The notes: generated from the sequence alone by a model not told the origin. DNA of 64,000 bases from Sapria himalayana (GCA_029783825.1 JAREIK010014593.1:62001-126000); one strand, 5' to 3'; positions 1-11,160 are shown, counted from the first letter of the stretch. A program made the numbers and translations.

Positions 1-831
1 GAAGAAGAAGAAGTAAAGGATGAAAAAAAAGAATAAGCAGAGAAAGAAGAAGAAGTAGCAATAAAACAAGAAGCAAAATAAGAAAAAATGAAGGAGAAGG
101 AGAAGAAGTATTAGAAGAAGAAGTAGTAGAAGAAGAAAATGAAAAAAAAGAAAAAGAAGAAGAAGAAGAAGATGATGATGATGAAACATAAGATAAAGAA
201 GAAGAAGAAGTATAAGAAAAAGAACAAGATGAACCATAAGATAAAAATGAAGAAGAAGATGAAAAATAAGATAAAGAAGAAGAAGAAAAAGTAGAAGAAG
301 AACAAAAAGTAGAAGATGGAGAAGCAGAACAATAACTAAAAGATGGAGAAGCAGATTAAAAAAAAGAATAACAAGAAGAAGCAGAAGAAGTAGAAGAAGA
401 AGTTTTAAATGAAGAAAAAGAAAGTCAAATAAAAAGAAGTAGAAGCAGAAGAAGAAAAGAAATAGAATAAGTAGAAGAAGAAGATGATGATGATGATGAT
501 ATAATATTAGTAGTAATAGAAGAATACGAAGAAGAAAATGAAGAAGTAGAAGAAGAAGAATAATAATAATAATAATATTAATAAGATGTAGAATTATAAG
601 AAATAGAAGAAGAAGAAGCACAAGTAGAAGAATAATTTTAAAAAGAACTAGAAGAAGTAGAATTAGAAGAAGATAAAGAAGAAGTAGATGTAGAACATGA
701 TGATGATGCTAAAAAAAGATAAAGAAAAAAAAGTAGAAGTAAAAAAAAATAGAATAATAAATAGTAGTAGTAGAAGTATTAAAAGAAAAATAAGCATAAA
801 ATAAGAATAATAAGTAAATGTAGAAGAAGAA

Positions 832-870
<39 letters not shown>

Positions 871-1765
871 GTAGAAGAAGAATAAGAAGAAGTATTAGTA
901 GTAGTAGTAGAAGAAGAATATGTAAAAGAAGAAGTAGAAAATAAAAAAAATAGAAGAAGGAGGAGGAGGAGGAGAAGATGCTGAAGTCGAAGAAGAAGAA
1001 GCAGAGGAAGAAGAAAAAGAAGTAGAAGAGGTAAATATTAAAGAAAGAAAATTAGATGAAGTAAAAGATGAAGTAGACGAAGAAGAAGAAGATGATGATG
1101 ATGATGATGATGATGAAATAGAATAAGAAAAAGATGATGAATAAGAAATTGAAGAAGAAGAATAATAATAATAATAATATGATGCTGATGATAATTGAGG
1201 AGGAGGAGAAGTTTTGAAAAAGATGAAGAAGTAGTAGTAGTAGTAAAAGAAGAAGTAGAAGAAGCAAAAGAAAGAGAAGTTGAAGATGAAGAAAAAGTAC
1301 AAAATGAAGAAGTAGAAGAAGAAAAAGAATAAAAAGTGGAATAAAAAGATGAAGAATAATAAGAAGTATAAGAAGAAAAAAAAAGATCAAGAAAAAGTAG
1401 CAGAAGAAGAAAAAGAAGAAAAAGAAGGAGAAGAAGAAGTAGTAGTAGTAGTAGATGAAGAAGAAGAAGTAGAGGAAGAAGAAGAAGAAGAAGTAGTGGA
1501 TGAAGAAGAAGAAGAAGCATTGGATGAAGAAGAAGAAAAAGCATTGGATGAAGAAGAAGAAGAAGAAGTAGAGAAGAAAGAAGAAGAAGAATTAGAAAAA
1601 GCAGCAAGAGTAGAAAAAAAAAGGAGAATTAGAAGAAGTAGTAGTATAAGAAGAAAATGAAGAAGAAGAATATGATGATGAAGGATAAGATTAAAAAGAA
1701 TAAGAAGAAGATAATGAAGCATTAGATAAAGATGAAGAAGAAGATGAAGCATAAGATAAAGAAGG
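1..1765 (+). repeat. Degenerate (GAA)n/(GAT)n purine-strand microsatellite, block 1
   Basis: The + strand is almost wholly A and G in trinucleotide steps (GAA, AAG, GAT, GTA), with patches of (GAT)n near 481-510 and 1088-1115 and (AAT)n near 836-870 and 1160-1180. Long frames open on both strands (Glu/Lys-rich on +, Phe/Ser/Leu-rich on -) only because the repeat lacks stop-forming triplets in those phases, so they are not genes. The block enters from the left edge and ends where LINE sequence starts at about 1766. Parts of it (about 690-1260) resemble block 2 around 6130-6700 in detail. Confidence 0.93.
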
Positions 1766-1826
1766 AGACTCTTTAATAAAAGAAATTAAAGCTTTCATTA
1801 CAGATGAGCAAAACCATGAACTAGAA

Positions 1827-2570
1827 ATGATTCTGGAAGAAGAGGTGAAAAATGCTATTTTTAGCCTAAATAAGGACAGTGCAGCAGGACCAGATGGCTG
1901 GAATAACTATTTCTTCCAGACTAGTTGGAATATTCTTAAAAATGACCTTGTTCCTGCAGTTTCAAGTTTTTTTGTAGGTGTAGATATTCCCAAGGCATGG
2001 GCTAACTCATTTATTGTGTTAATTCCAAAAAAAGAATCACCAGAGAAATGTGAAGATTATAGGCCTATCAGCGTATGCAATGCTATTTATAAAATCTTAG
2101 CTAAAATAATACAAAGCAGGCTAAGTAATATCCTTCCAGAAATAATATCTCAAGAGCAAATGGGCTTTTTCAAGAATAGGCTAATGATTGAAAATATAAA
2201 ATTGGCTTCTGAAATGATGAGAGATATTGCGATGAAAACAAGAGGGAATAATCTATTAATAAAATTGGATCTATCTAAAGCTTTCGATAGAGTAGAATGG
2301 GACATACTCTCCTTTCTAATGAGAAAGTTTGGTTTTTCTGAAAGATGCATTGATTTAATTTATAGATGTGTCACAAGCGTATGGGTTAAAGTCATTGTGA
2401 ATGGAAATACAGGACAGGAATTTAAGCCTAAACGGAGTCTAAGGCAAGGGGACCCATTATCTCCATTGCTATTTGACATTTATTTAGAGCTACTAATTTG
2501 TAATTTAAACAAAAAAATGATAGAAGGTAAGATTATCTCTTTTAGGCAGCCTAAAAAACCACTAGAATAG
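1827..2570 (+). pseudogene. LINE reverse transcriptase, N-terminal part (fingers and palm)
   Basis: The 247-residue frame shows ordered non-LTR reverse transcriptase motifs: SAAGPDGW near residue 18-25, VLIPKK near 64-69, YRPISVCNAIYKILAK near 79-94, the palm motif KLDLSKAFDRVEW with the first catalytic Asp near 146-158, and RSLRQGDPLSPLLFDIYLEL near 203-222. The frame ends at a TAG just before the YADD box. Alignment with the sister copy (near 25060) shows a one-base loss at about 2550 that throws the rest into another frame. The ATG at 1827 is only the first Met after the truncation point, not a true start. Confidence 0.9.
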
Positions 2571-3508
2571 GCTGCCTAGCATACGCGTATGATCTCATAA
2601 TTTTCACAAATGCGACTGCAAGTTCGATAAGGAATCTTATGGATCTCTTGCAAACTTTTGAGGTAGAAACGGGTCAAGTAGTAAATAAAAAGAAAAGTCA
2701 ATTTTTATTAGCAGAAAAAACCACGGAAAAAGTTGCAATCAAAGTCAAAAACATTACCGGCTTTATTCAAAGTAAAGGGGCATTAATGTACTTAGGCTGC
2801 CCTATATATGAGGGTCGCTTGAGAGACAATTATTTATCTTGTTTACAAGATAAATTTAGAAGGAAAATAGCAGGCTGGAAAGAGGAGCTATTAGGCTTCG
2901 GAGGGAGGATTACTCTAATCTCTCACGTTCAGCAAAGCACTCTAGTACATATTTTATCAATTATTCATCCTCCCAAGAGATTTATTAGAAAACTAGAAAT
3001 GGAAATGACTAACTTTTTATGGGGAAAAAAAGAAGGAAGGTTAAAGCTTCACTGGAAAAACTGGAAGGATATATGTTATCCTAAAGAGGAAGCAGGCTTG
3101 GGTTTAACTAACCTACAGGACCTAGCAACAGCATGGGACTGTAAAGGGTGCTGGCAGCTAAAGGAAGGGGACAGCCTGTGGGCGAAGTACATTAGAGCAA
3201 AATATGAAGGAGATAAGATTAGAAGCTTGAAGAAGGCCTCAAACATTTGGAAATCACTGGAAAAACAGAAAGAAATAATAGAATCACACTCGATTTTGAA
3301 AAAGAGTGAATGGAAATGGACATTGAACCCACAAGGGAATTCCACTTTAAAATCAGCAAAATAACTGGTAAGAAAGAAAAAACCAATGCAAGCAATATTT
3401 ATATGGGCTTGGAAAATGGATATCCCACAAAAAATGAGCTCGCTTGCATGAAGAGTACTTGTCAATGCTATTCCAGTCGATAGTAATGTTCAAAGAAAAG
3501 GAGTAAAA
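2571..3508 (+). pseudogene. LINE reverse transcriptase, C-terminal part (YADD region, thumb, connection)
   Basis: It continues in a different frame from the N-terminal part. The catalytic box reads Tyr-Ala-Tyr-Asp at 2582-2593, where the sister copy has YADD, so the first catalytic Asp has become Tyr (GAT to TAT) and activity should be lost. Downstream are MYLGCPIYEGR near residue 50-60 of the 2639-3364 open stretch, WKEELLGFGGRITLISHVQ, and LGLTNLQDLATAWDCKGCW, all typical of the thumb/connection of plant LINEs. Stops at 3362 (TAA) and about 3450 (TGA) interrupt a frame that otherwise runs on into the zinc-finger region. Confidence 0.85.
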
Positions 3509-3865
3509 ATGGCATCAATATGTGACTGTTGTCATGAAGTAGTAGAATCTACAGATCATTTATTCGCTAAAGGGAAGATTGCAGCAAAAGTTTGGAGAGA
3601 GCTGGTGGAATTAAATTATATAAGTAGTAATCAGGAAGGACTGGAAGAAAAAATTAAAAAATGGGGAAGAAAAACCTCAAAAAACCCTGTTAGAAACTGG
3701 CTAATTCGAAACCTCCTGCATGTAATCATTTGGTGTCAATGGAAAGCTAGGAATAAAAGTAGATTTGAAAGAATTAAGATGAATCTAGTTGAAATTCTAA
3801 AAGATATTGAAAAAGAGATCAGTTATTTATGTAATATAAAACCGATAAAAGTTGAGAATTTATAA
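3509..3865 (+). pseudogene. LINE zinc-finger region (zf-RVT-like)
   Basis: The reading starts MASICDCCHEVVESTDHLF. This has the CxxC pair and the His of the zinc-binding region that follows plant LINE reverse transcriptases. The family usually has another Cys a few residues after HLF; here Gly or Lys sits there (FAKGK), so metal binding is doubtful. Further on are RNWLIRNLLHVIIWCQWKAR and a Lys-rich helix, also present in the sister copy. It is in the same frame as 2639-3364 and was once one polypeptide with it. Confidence 0.75.
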
Positions 3866-3944
3866 ATAAATAGAGAAGTTACAAATATATGGTCTCTAAC
3901 TATCAATAAGAGTAAGACATATAGGGCAAGGAGTATAAGCTGGA

Positions 3945-4448
3945 ATAAACCCCCTGTGGGCAAATTATCTCTCAATACGGATGGTAGCTTTAATAGAGAT
4001 ATAGGTGTAGCAGGAGGAGGAGGGGTAATAAGAGACTCACAAGATATATCATGAAAGCTTTCACTCTTTTTGGAAAAGCTTCCTCAGCACTCCATGCAAA
4101 AATTATTTCATTAAGTAAGGGACTACATATTTGTAAAGAACTAGGTTTTAACAACCTTCAAATTCAGGTTGACTCAATGTTTCTAGTTGACTTAGTCTCA
4201 AAAAGAATATCGTTATAGAAGCATGAAGAATAAATTGAGATAATAATAAGTCTAATAAATGAATTAGATGCGAATATCTCACATATTTACAGGGAGGCAA
4301 ATGTAGTAGCAGACTGTCTTGCTAAAATAGGAATGACTCAAAAAGAACAAGAATACGACGAGAAATCTATGCCAGACAAATTAAAAGGCTTGGTAAGGAT
4401 AGATAAATTGTTTTTTCCTTATCTAAGAGTTAAAAGGAAAAATAAATA
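3945..4448 (+). pseudogene. LINE RNase H domain, degraded
   Basis: Translation gives LSINTDGSFNRDIGVAGGGG (first Asp), then after a one-base frame change at about 4050 KAFTLFGKASSALHAKIISL, IQVDSMFLVDLV and REANVVADCLAKIG. The order matches the plant RNase H-like domain found at the end of some L1-type LINE ORF2 proteins. The second acidic position is Lys here (HAKII), while the copies at 21648 and 26441 keep Glu. A TAG lies after the KRISL segment. It is inactive by any reading. The domain would degrade RNA in RNA-DNA hybrids during element replication. Confidence 0.85.
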
Positions 4449-4824
4449 AATAAAATTAAAATTTAGAAATTTAATTAAAAATGTTAAATATTTGAAAATG
4501 ATCAAGGGTTTAGTGGGGTATATGATTCATCGAGGAGGATTTGTTTCTGTAGAAAACTAAGCTTAATGGATAATTTTGCTTTGTAGTTTGTTTTCTGTCT
4601 TTCTTAGCAGCAAGGGCAGGAAGTAGAAGGATCCGACAAATTCTCAAATGCATGTGTTAATGTTCAGAGTCTGTATTAATTTTTTGTTATTTCATTTATG
4701 TTCTGGATGTGTTATAATGTGTGGATATGGTGTGGTCTGAATTGGGCTGTGTCTGTGTTAATTTAAAGTTTTCATAAGTTCATAGAAATAGATAGAGTCT
4801 GTCAGATGCTTGGGAGAGGCTTTG

Positions 4825-5200
4825 TATGAAAGCTTCAGCATGAAAGCAACTAGTGAAAGCTGCTACTGAATGGAATGCTGTGGTGAAAGTGCTGTGCTGA
4901 TGTGAAAGCTGCTGTGGTGAAAGCTGTCGTGAGGACATGAAAGCTCTAATGTTAAAACCACTATGCTGCTTTAAGAGGCTACTAGAATGAAGGCTGGTAT
5001 CAAGGCCGTTGGAAGGAGAGATGCTGGATTGAAAGCTGTTGAGGAAGGCTGCCGAAAGCTGTTGGAATAAAGGCTGCCAAAAAAGATGTTGGAATGTAGG
5101 TTGCTGAAAAAGCTGTTGGCATATAGGCTGTAGAAAAAGCTGCTGGAATGAAGGCTACTGACAAAGTGACTAAATTGAAGGATGCTGAAAAATCTGAGTT
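4825..5200 (+). repeat. Minisatellite with AAAGCTG/GGAATGAAGGCT words in LINE 3' UTR
   Basis: Variants of GAAAGCTGCTGGAATGAAGG recur roughly every 25-35 bases. In one frame the later units read as approximate 10-residue repeats (KAVGI-AAEK-like) broken by stops. The other LINE-A copies do not show the same array, so it arose in, or was picked up by, this copy or its source. Confidence 0.7.
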
Positions 5201-5561
5201 AACGGAACAATAGAAAATCAGCTGCCCAGGCTAGGGGAGCAACATAAAATTGCAAAAACGGGAGCGCAATGGTTTATTAAAGCTCCAAGACATGATCAAC
5301 ACACTCCAGGAGAAGTAAAGCAGCAGGTTTGAGCATTTGCAAATTGGCAGAAAGTACAACAAGGTAGATACAGTTGAGCACTCAAAGGCAAGTATAGAAA
5401 TTGAATGAAGGCATCAAAAGATCAATAGAGCATCAAAGTTCTTCACGAAGCAACTTAATCAAAAGCAAGAACAGAAATATAAAAAAGACTTGTTAAACTA
5501 TTTTAGGTTAGCTAATGACCAATGTATTTTATTTGAAATTAAAAAGGATAGGAAAGGGTGT

Positions 5562-5643
5562 AAGAGGGACAATGGTAGACTTAGATTGTACAAATGGTAT
5601 TCATCCGCCAAAAGAGAGGGTTAAAATTAATAAACAAAAATTT
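5562..5643 (+). other. Conserved LINE-A 3' end
   Basis: The stretch with TGTACAAATGGTATTC, then CCGCCAAAAGAGAGGG and AAAATTAATAAACAA recurs near-identically at about 27780-27863, more divergently at 23690-23745, and in the short insertion at 45300-45402. Conservation at the extreme 3' end of differently truncated copies is what is expected of the segment bound by the element's reverse transcriptase. This role is inferred. It is followed at once by A-rich sequence grading into GAA repeat. Confidence 0.85.
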
Positions 5644-5978
5644 ATAAAAAAAAAGATAAAGAACATGAAGAAAAAAAGAAGAAGAAGAAGTAGTAGTAGT
5701 ATAAGAATTAGAAGAAAAGGAAGTAATAGAAGATGAATAAGAAGAAGTAGAAGAAGAATACGAAGTAGAAGATGAAGGAGCAAAATAAGAAGAAGAATAA
5801 CAAGAAAAAGTAGAATAAGCAGAATAATAAATTTAAAATAAAGAAGAAGATGGAAAAATAAAAAGAAGTAGGAGAAGAAAAAAAATAGAAGAATAATAAG
5901 TAGAAGAAGAAGAAGAAGATATACTAGTAGTAGACATAGAAGAAGGAAAAGTATAAAATAAAGAAGTAGAAGAAGAAG

Positions 5979-6018
<40 letters not shown>

Positions 6019-7045
6019 AGAAGAAGTAGAAGTAGAAGTAGAAGAAGAAGAACCAGAAGTAGAAGAATATGTTGAAGAACAACAAGAAGAAGAAGTAGAA
6101 GTAGTAGAAGAGGAAGAAGAAGTATAACAAGAACATGATGATGATGTTGCTAAAGAAAAAAGATACAGAAAAAAATGTAGAAGAATAAAAAAAATAGAAT
6201 AATAAATAGAAAGTAGTAGAAGAAGTAGAAGAAAATAAAGCATAAAATATGAATAATAAGTAAAAGTAGAAGAAGAAAAAGAAGAATAATAATAATAATA
6301 AGTAGAAGAAAAGAAGAAGAAGTATTAGTAGTAGTATACGAAGAAAATTAAGTAGAAGAAGAAGTAGAACAATAAAAAAAATAGAAGAAGAAGAAAAAAG
6401 ATGATGCTTATGTAGAAGAAGTAGTAGTTGTAGGCATAATAGTAGTAGTAGATAAAGAAGATGAAGAAGAATAAGTAAACATTGAAGAAGGAAGTAGAAG
6501 AAGTAGAAGATAAAGCGGAAGAAGCCAATGATGATGTAGAAAAAGAAGAAGAAAAGAAGAAATCGCAGAAGAAGTTGAAGAAGAAGTATAATAATAATAA
6601 TAATAATATGATGCTGATAATAAATGAGGAGGAGAAGAAAATGTAGGAGAATTAGATTTAAAAAAATAAACAAAACTAGAACAAGGAAAATAAAAAGATG
6701 AAATGAGAGAGAGGCATTATAATAAGAAGAAGAAGCAGAAGAATATATAGAATTAGAAGAAGAACAACAACAAAAACAATAAGAAGCATAAGAAGAAATA
6801 GAATAAGAAAAGAAGAAGAAGAAGAAAAAGCACAAGAAGAAAAAGAAGCATCAGAAGAAAAAAAAGAATAATACATAGATTAAAATGAAGACGAAGAAGA
6901 AGAACTTAAAGAAGAAGAAGAACTAGAAGAAGAAGAAAAGAAGCAAGAGAAGAAATTGAAGAAGAAAAAGAAAAAGAAAAAAAAAAGAAGTAGTGGTAGT
7001 AGTAGAAGAATTAGAAGAAGTAGAAAAAAAATCAAAAAAAGAGAT
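5644..7045 (+). repeat. Degenerate (GAA)n microsatellite, block 2
   Basis: About 1.4 kb of purine-strand trinucleotide repeat directly after the LINE-A copy 1 3' end and directly before the LINE-B 5' end. It has (AAT)n patches near 5985-6018 and 6590-6608. The segment at about 6130-6700 matches block 1 at about 690-1260 at many irregular positions, so it is a diverged duplicate rather than independent slippage. Open frames inside are repeat artefacts. Confidence 0.92.
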
Positions 7046-7604
7046 TTAAGACATCCATAAAAACTTCTCTCCCAGAAACCTAGTTAAAAAATTCTTCTCC
7101 CTCTCTTCTTTTCTAATCCCCTCCCCAACCTTCCCACGATTCCAAAAACTACTCTTAGTCAGAAGTGAAACATGGAATCTAAGTAAGGAAGTTTCTTTGC
7201 TTAATTTTTTCAATATATTTTCTAGATGGGTATTACTAAAAGACAACCCGATTCATTTAACTCTAACAACCCCCATGATAATTAAGAGGAAGCCATAAGG
7301 TTCTCTTAATAATTACCAAGTTTCATCAAAACCCTTAGCCAAAAAGGCTCCCCCAAAAAGCAGCATCGCCGATGAAGACTTGTTATCTATTTAGAAAATG
7401 ATTCGAATGCTTCAGAATACTTAATTGATGATGGTGTTTCTCAAAAAATATTCTTTGGTAAGACTTCTACTATCTGAATCAGTCTTTGCCTAAATAATTT
7501 TTAAAAAACTTGGATTTAAATGAGATTGATGCTTGATTCTATGAAAATAATGATCATTTACATGTTTCTCATACTCTTTCTAAAAACATAGTGGCCGTTA
7601 GGTA
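7046..7604 (+). other. LINE-B 5' leader region
   Basis: No coding stretch is supported. The segment is C/T-rich near 7065-7140 (CTTCTCCCTCTCTTC-like runs), as plant LINE 5' regions often are, then becomes mixed. It lies between the GAA repeat and the first ORF1-like reading. Any internal promoter would be here, but no specific motif was recognised. Confidence 0.5.
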
Positions 7605-9120
7605 ATGCATTCTGTCGATATTAAATATCATGATAGAAGAATGAATTCACCCATTGCACATGCTAGTCATGGGATAGAAAGCATAGAATGGAACTTAGGT
7701 AATGAATTTGGTGCAAATACACAATTTTCTAATGATTTTAGTTTGAATACATATTTAAATGATACTTCATGTGGAGAAAATAGCTTGGCAATGCATGTAG
7801 CTGATGATTTGCATATTGATAATGGTTTGAACATGCATTTAGCTTCTGATTTATTTGGAAAAATTGGTATGAATGTGAATGAATGCACTGGATTGTATAA
7901 TTATCACACAAATTGATTAAATGTGACTAAAATACATGTTATTTCTTATGAAAATCCTCCCAATATGAACTCACTATAATAAATTGGCAATGGTGTGGAC
8001 CTTATACCACACTTTTCTATAAATTCATATGAGACCTCAAATGACATTATTTTGGAGACAAACACTTACATTATATCCATGCACAATAATGGTGTCAAAT
8101 CTGTGGAACCAAAACATCAAAAAACATTTGGGAAGAATAAAGTAACTTGGAACAACCTCTTTGCCGAGAATAGGATATTGGCTAATACTTTTAATCTATC
8201 ACATCTCTCTATTAGACAACCATGCCATGTGTTTTATGAAAATGATGATCTGCATCATGGAATGGAAGTCTAGAAACACTTTCTAATGGACTTCTTCGTT
8301 ACAAGAAACACTGAGAAACTCCTCTTGAAATGATTTATGGAAGAATAGTGAAAAATAAGTGTCCAAACTATATAATACCCAAGTGGCTAGTTTTTTTCAA
8401 ATTCAAAAACTCCCATGATATAGAGGAAGTGTTAAAAGATATGCTTTTTCTAGTATTCAGTACACCATTGTATGTTAATCCCTCCATGTTTCTTTTCATT
8501 ACGAGTTGAAGGAGATGACTACAATATTGAATTGGGTGAAATTCTTAAACTTCCCGATTAATCTATGGAATTCTATTGGCCTTAGTACGATGTCTAGTTG
8601 CATTGGAAAACTCCTCCATATGGATAAACTAAACTCAAGCATATCTAAAATTATTTAAGCTAGAGTGTTAGTTGAAATTGATTTGAATGAAGATGTGCCG
8701 AAGAAGAACATTCTAAAATTTCGAGAAGGTTTATTGATTTGTCAGGATGTTTTATATGAAAATCTGCCCCTTTATTACAAGTTTTGTTTGACATTTGGGC
8801 ATTCGTTAAGAAACTACAAGAAATAAGAGAAGTTGGTAGAAAATAACAATGAAAAGGAAAGGTACCAAAGCCATACTATTTCAACTAAAAGTTAAAGACT
8901 AGAGAAATAGGTTGAGGTGTACTCTCCAATGGAGGATGATCAACTCCCAGCCTCTCAAGAAGATGCAGGATAGGCAAGGGGGGAAGTACAAATTTTCCTC
9001 TACATGAAGAAAGAGGAAGTAACACACAATGAAAGGAAAATGAGAAAGATTGTTTCACGGTGGTCAAATCAAAGAAAAAAAGAAGTAAGCAACTACTAGA
9101 AATGGACCCTCCCTAAACCT
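7605..9120 (+). pseudogene. LINE-B ORF1 remnant (DUF4283-like, zf-CCHC_4-like)
   Basis: Pieces in several frames fit plant LINE ORF1 proteins, which bind nucleic acid. Around 8130-8230 TWNNLFAENRILA resembles the start of DUF4283-type proteins. At 8520-8700 the translation LNWVKFLNFPINLWN, GLSTMSSCIGKLLHMDKLN and, after a stop, ARVLVEIDL follows the DUF4283 pattern. At about 8755-8820 ENLPLYYKFCLTFGHSLRNY has the layout of a CCHC knuckle with the first and last Cys read as Tyr, so zinc binding is lost. A Lys/Arg-rich part follows. The open stretches 7605-7916 and 7995-8273 lie in the N-terminal part and have no recognised domain. Confidence 0.7.
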
Positions 9121-10295
9121 TAGAAATAAGAGTAATTCACAAAGGGGTACAACCCTTCATGGCACCTCTTAGATGGTCTTTTGGAGGTCTCAACTCCTAT
9201 AAAACTAAGATTGATAGGTATGGTTTCCTTGTTGCTGGTAGGTACTATATCTTGAACTCCACTATTAAGGGATTTCTAAATAGAGGTGTGGGCACCTCTA
9301 GGCATGAATAGTTGTATTTCATGCACATAATTACATATGTACTACTACTAATTAATCTAAATGGTACCACCAATAAAGGGATAAGGCAAGATCTATACTT
9401 GCCTTACCCCATTTTCATGTTCTGTGTCTTGATAACGCTGAGATTATGTATGTTTGCTTGAATGAATTACCTAATGGGTTCTTTTAACGATTTATCGAGG
9501 GGTCATATGTAGCATGTAATGTGACTAGTCCGGAAATATATGTTGATATGTACAAACCATACTATCATGTTGTCGAAATGTATACTTCTTGCTTGGAAAG
9601 CGAGTTTGTAAGAATGTTCAATGTAGTCTGTTGGTCTAAATATAACTTCTCCATATACATTTGGAAAAATTGGTTGTACTATATGCTAGATTCTGTGTGT
9701 GGTAGTAAAATCAATCCCTGGGAGGCACCAAATTTCACACACAAGCTAAATTTGCATGATGCCCCATTCTACTCCCTGCTCTAGACATGGAGTAGGAATA
9801 TACAGAAACAAATAAAGTTTCTTTGTTGGATATGAGTTATGAAGAACCTCTTAGTTTATTATGATGATATGCATTATATGCAAATTGGCTATTTTTTATA
9901 TAAAATACTTGATAATGTGATGAGGTTTTCTGGGTCTCACTTGAGTAAGGTGGTATATGTAAGATCATATGATGTAATGGGAGAGGGAAGGGAGTCTCTT
10001 ATTATGTATGAATGGGTGGCATATGTAACATAGAAGCATGTAATTATGTGGGTTGTTTTAAGTGTGGCATATATGTAATTCCAAGTGTCTCTATGATAAT
10101 ATGGCAAATAATCATTGGGGAAAGAGGCATGATGTATAAGAGGCTTCTCTTGGGGAAAGGTCACTAGGACACGATATGGGTTTTTTTGTCTAAGGAATAT
10201 TATTATGTGTGCAATGATATGCATGTAAATAATAATAACAATGGATATCCTTATATAATACAAGGTATATGAATGAAAGTTAGCAATGAAATATT
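9121..10295 (+). other. LINE-B stretch between ORF1 and ORF2, function unclear
   Basis: Nearly 1.2 kb separates the ORF1 remains from the ORF2 start. It includes an 87-residue open frame (9521-9784; aromatic-rich, MTSPEIYVDMYKP at its start) and a shorter one at 9839-10033. I recognise no domain in either. The segment may be the C-terminal end of ORF1, a spacer, or a passenger insertion. No terminal inverted repeats or target duplications were seen around it. Confidence 0.4.
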
Positions 10296-11160
10296 ATGAA
10301 AATAGTTTCTTGGAACATAAGAGACTTCAATTACTCTATTAAGCACAAAGTAGGCATACTTTTTAAGGCTTACCAGATAGATATATTCGCTATTATTGAA
10401 GCTAAGTTAAATTGGGAAAAAATTATACAGCTAATGAAATCAAAATTCAAAGATTTTGATTATCTGGATTATTTCTTCTACCATCAGAATGGTAGAATAA
10501 TGGTTATTTGGGACAGACTAACAATTGAAATCATGGAAATATCCTATTTCTCCAAAGACATATATCTAAAAATACTCGATAAGGTGAAGAAGCTCAATTG
10601 TAGATTGTCAATCATTTATGGGCTTCATATAATTGTTAATAGGAGGTCACTTTAGGAAAACTTGATCATATATGGCTCTTTAGAACATTCTACTTGGGAG
10701 GTATTGGGGGACTTTAACTATCCTATCTCAGCCTTGGATAAAAAGATAGAAGAAATATCAGGACTTAAACTATCCCCTCTCAGCCTTTAACTATCCCTTC
10801 CTCAGACTTTTTCTTCACGTGAACTAATGGAAAAATAGCAACTAAGTTGGATAGAAAAATGATTAAACAGGAATGGACAAATTTCTCCTTAGAAACTCAT
10901 ACAAAATTCATTCCCCTTGGAAATATTTCAGGTCATTTCATGATTCTCTTATCTACCGAGTTAGGGTCCCATAAATGAAAGATCCCATTAAAGTTCTATA
11001 ATATGTGGCTTAAACATAAGAAGTTTACTTTGACATTACTTAATGCTTGGAAGTAGAACATTCAGGGTTCCATAATGTTTCAGCTATTCAAGAAACTAAA
11101 ATTTCTGAAAGGTCTGCTTAAGAAGCTAAATGACAAGCACTTTGTACACATTAGTGCTAG
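10296..11160 (+). pseudogene. LINE-B ORF2 AP-endonuclease domain
   Basis: It starts with ATG at 10296 giving MKIVSWNIRDFN, the expected N-terminus of a plant LINE endonuclease. FAIIEAKL supplies the acidic residue near residue 33. After a TAG at 10653 the same domain continues with TWEVLGDFNYPISALDK (GDFN motif, about 10690-10745) and, in another frame, IPLGNISGHFMI near 10915-10945, where SGH replaces the usual SDH. A local duplication of a CTATCCC-TCTCAG stretch near 10755-10800 causes one frame break. The enzyme would nick target DNA to prime reverse transcription; this copy is broken. Confidence 0.83.

Larger units (their letters stand above)
1766..5643 (+). mobile_element. LINE-A copy 1: 5'-truncated L1-type non-LTR retrotransposon
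   Basis: About 3.9 kb of LINE sequence, flanked on both sides by GAA repeat. The order is reverse transcriptase (1827 to about 3500), zinc-finger region (about 3509-3865), RNase H (about 3945-4448), a long 3' untranslated region and a conserved 3' end at 5562-5643. ORF1 and the AP-endonuclease are missing, which fits 5' truncation during target-primed reverse transcription. The coding part is broken by frameshifts and stops. The sequence is close to the copy at 24927-27863. No long terminal repeats are visible. Confidence 0.9.
4449..5643 (+). other. LINE-A copy 1 3' untranslated region
   Basis: About 1.2 kb follow the RNase H end and reach the GAA repeat. The first 350 bases are T-rich and unremarkable. 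From about 4825 to 5200 there is a degenerate minisatellite (listed separately). The last 80 bases form the conserved family 3' end. No open frame here is convincing. Confidence 0.75.

Noticed and set aside
1349..1660. Glu/Lys-rich + strand frame resembling an acidic repeat protein
   Set aside because: It is plain reading of GAA/GAT repeat. Similar frames appear in every GAA block and end at random.
1766..5643. Group II intron or bacterial retron as the source of the reverse transcriptase
   Set aside because: The DLSKAFDRVEW, RQGDPLSP and YADD order with downstream zf-RVT and RNase H is that of plant L1-type LINEs, and no maturase or intron domain V structure was seen.
7046..7140. LTR or promoter of an LTR retrotransposon at the LINE-B 5' end
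   Set aside because: No matching copy exists downstream, there is no primer binding site or polypurine tract pair, and the internal genes are non-LTR type.
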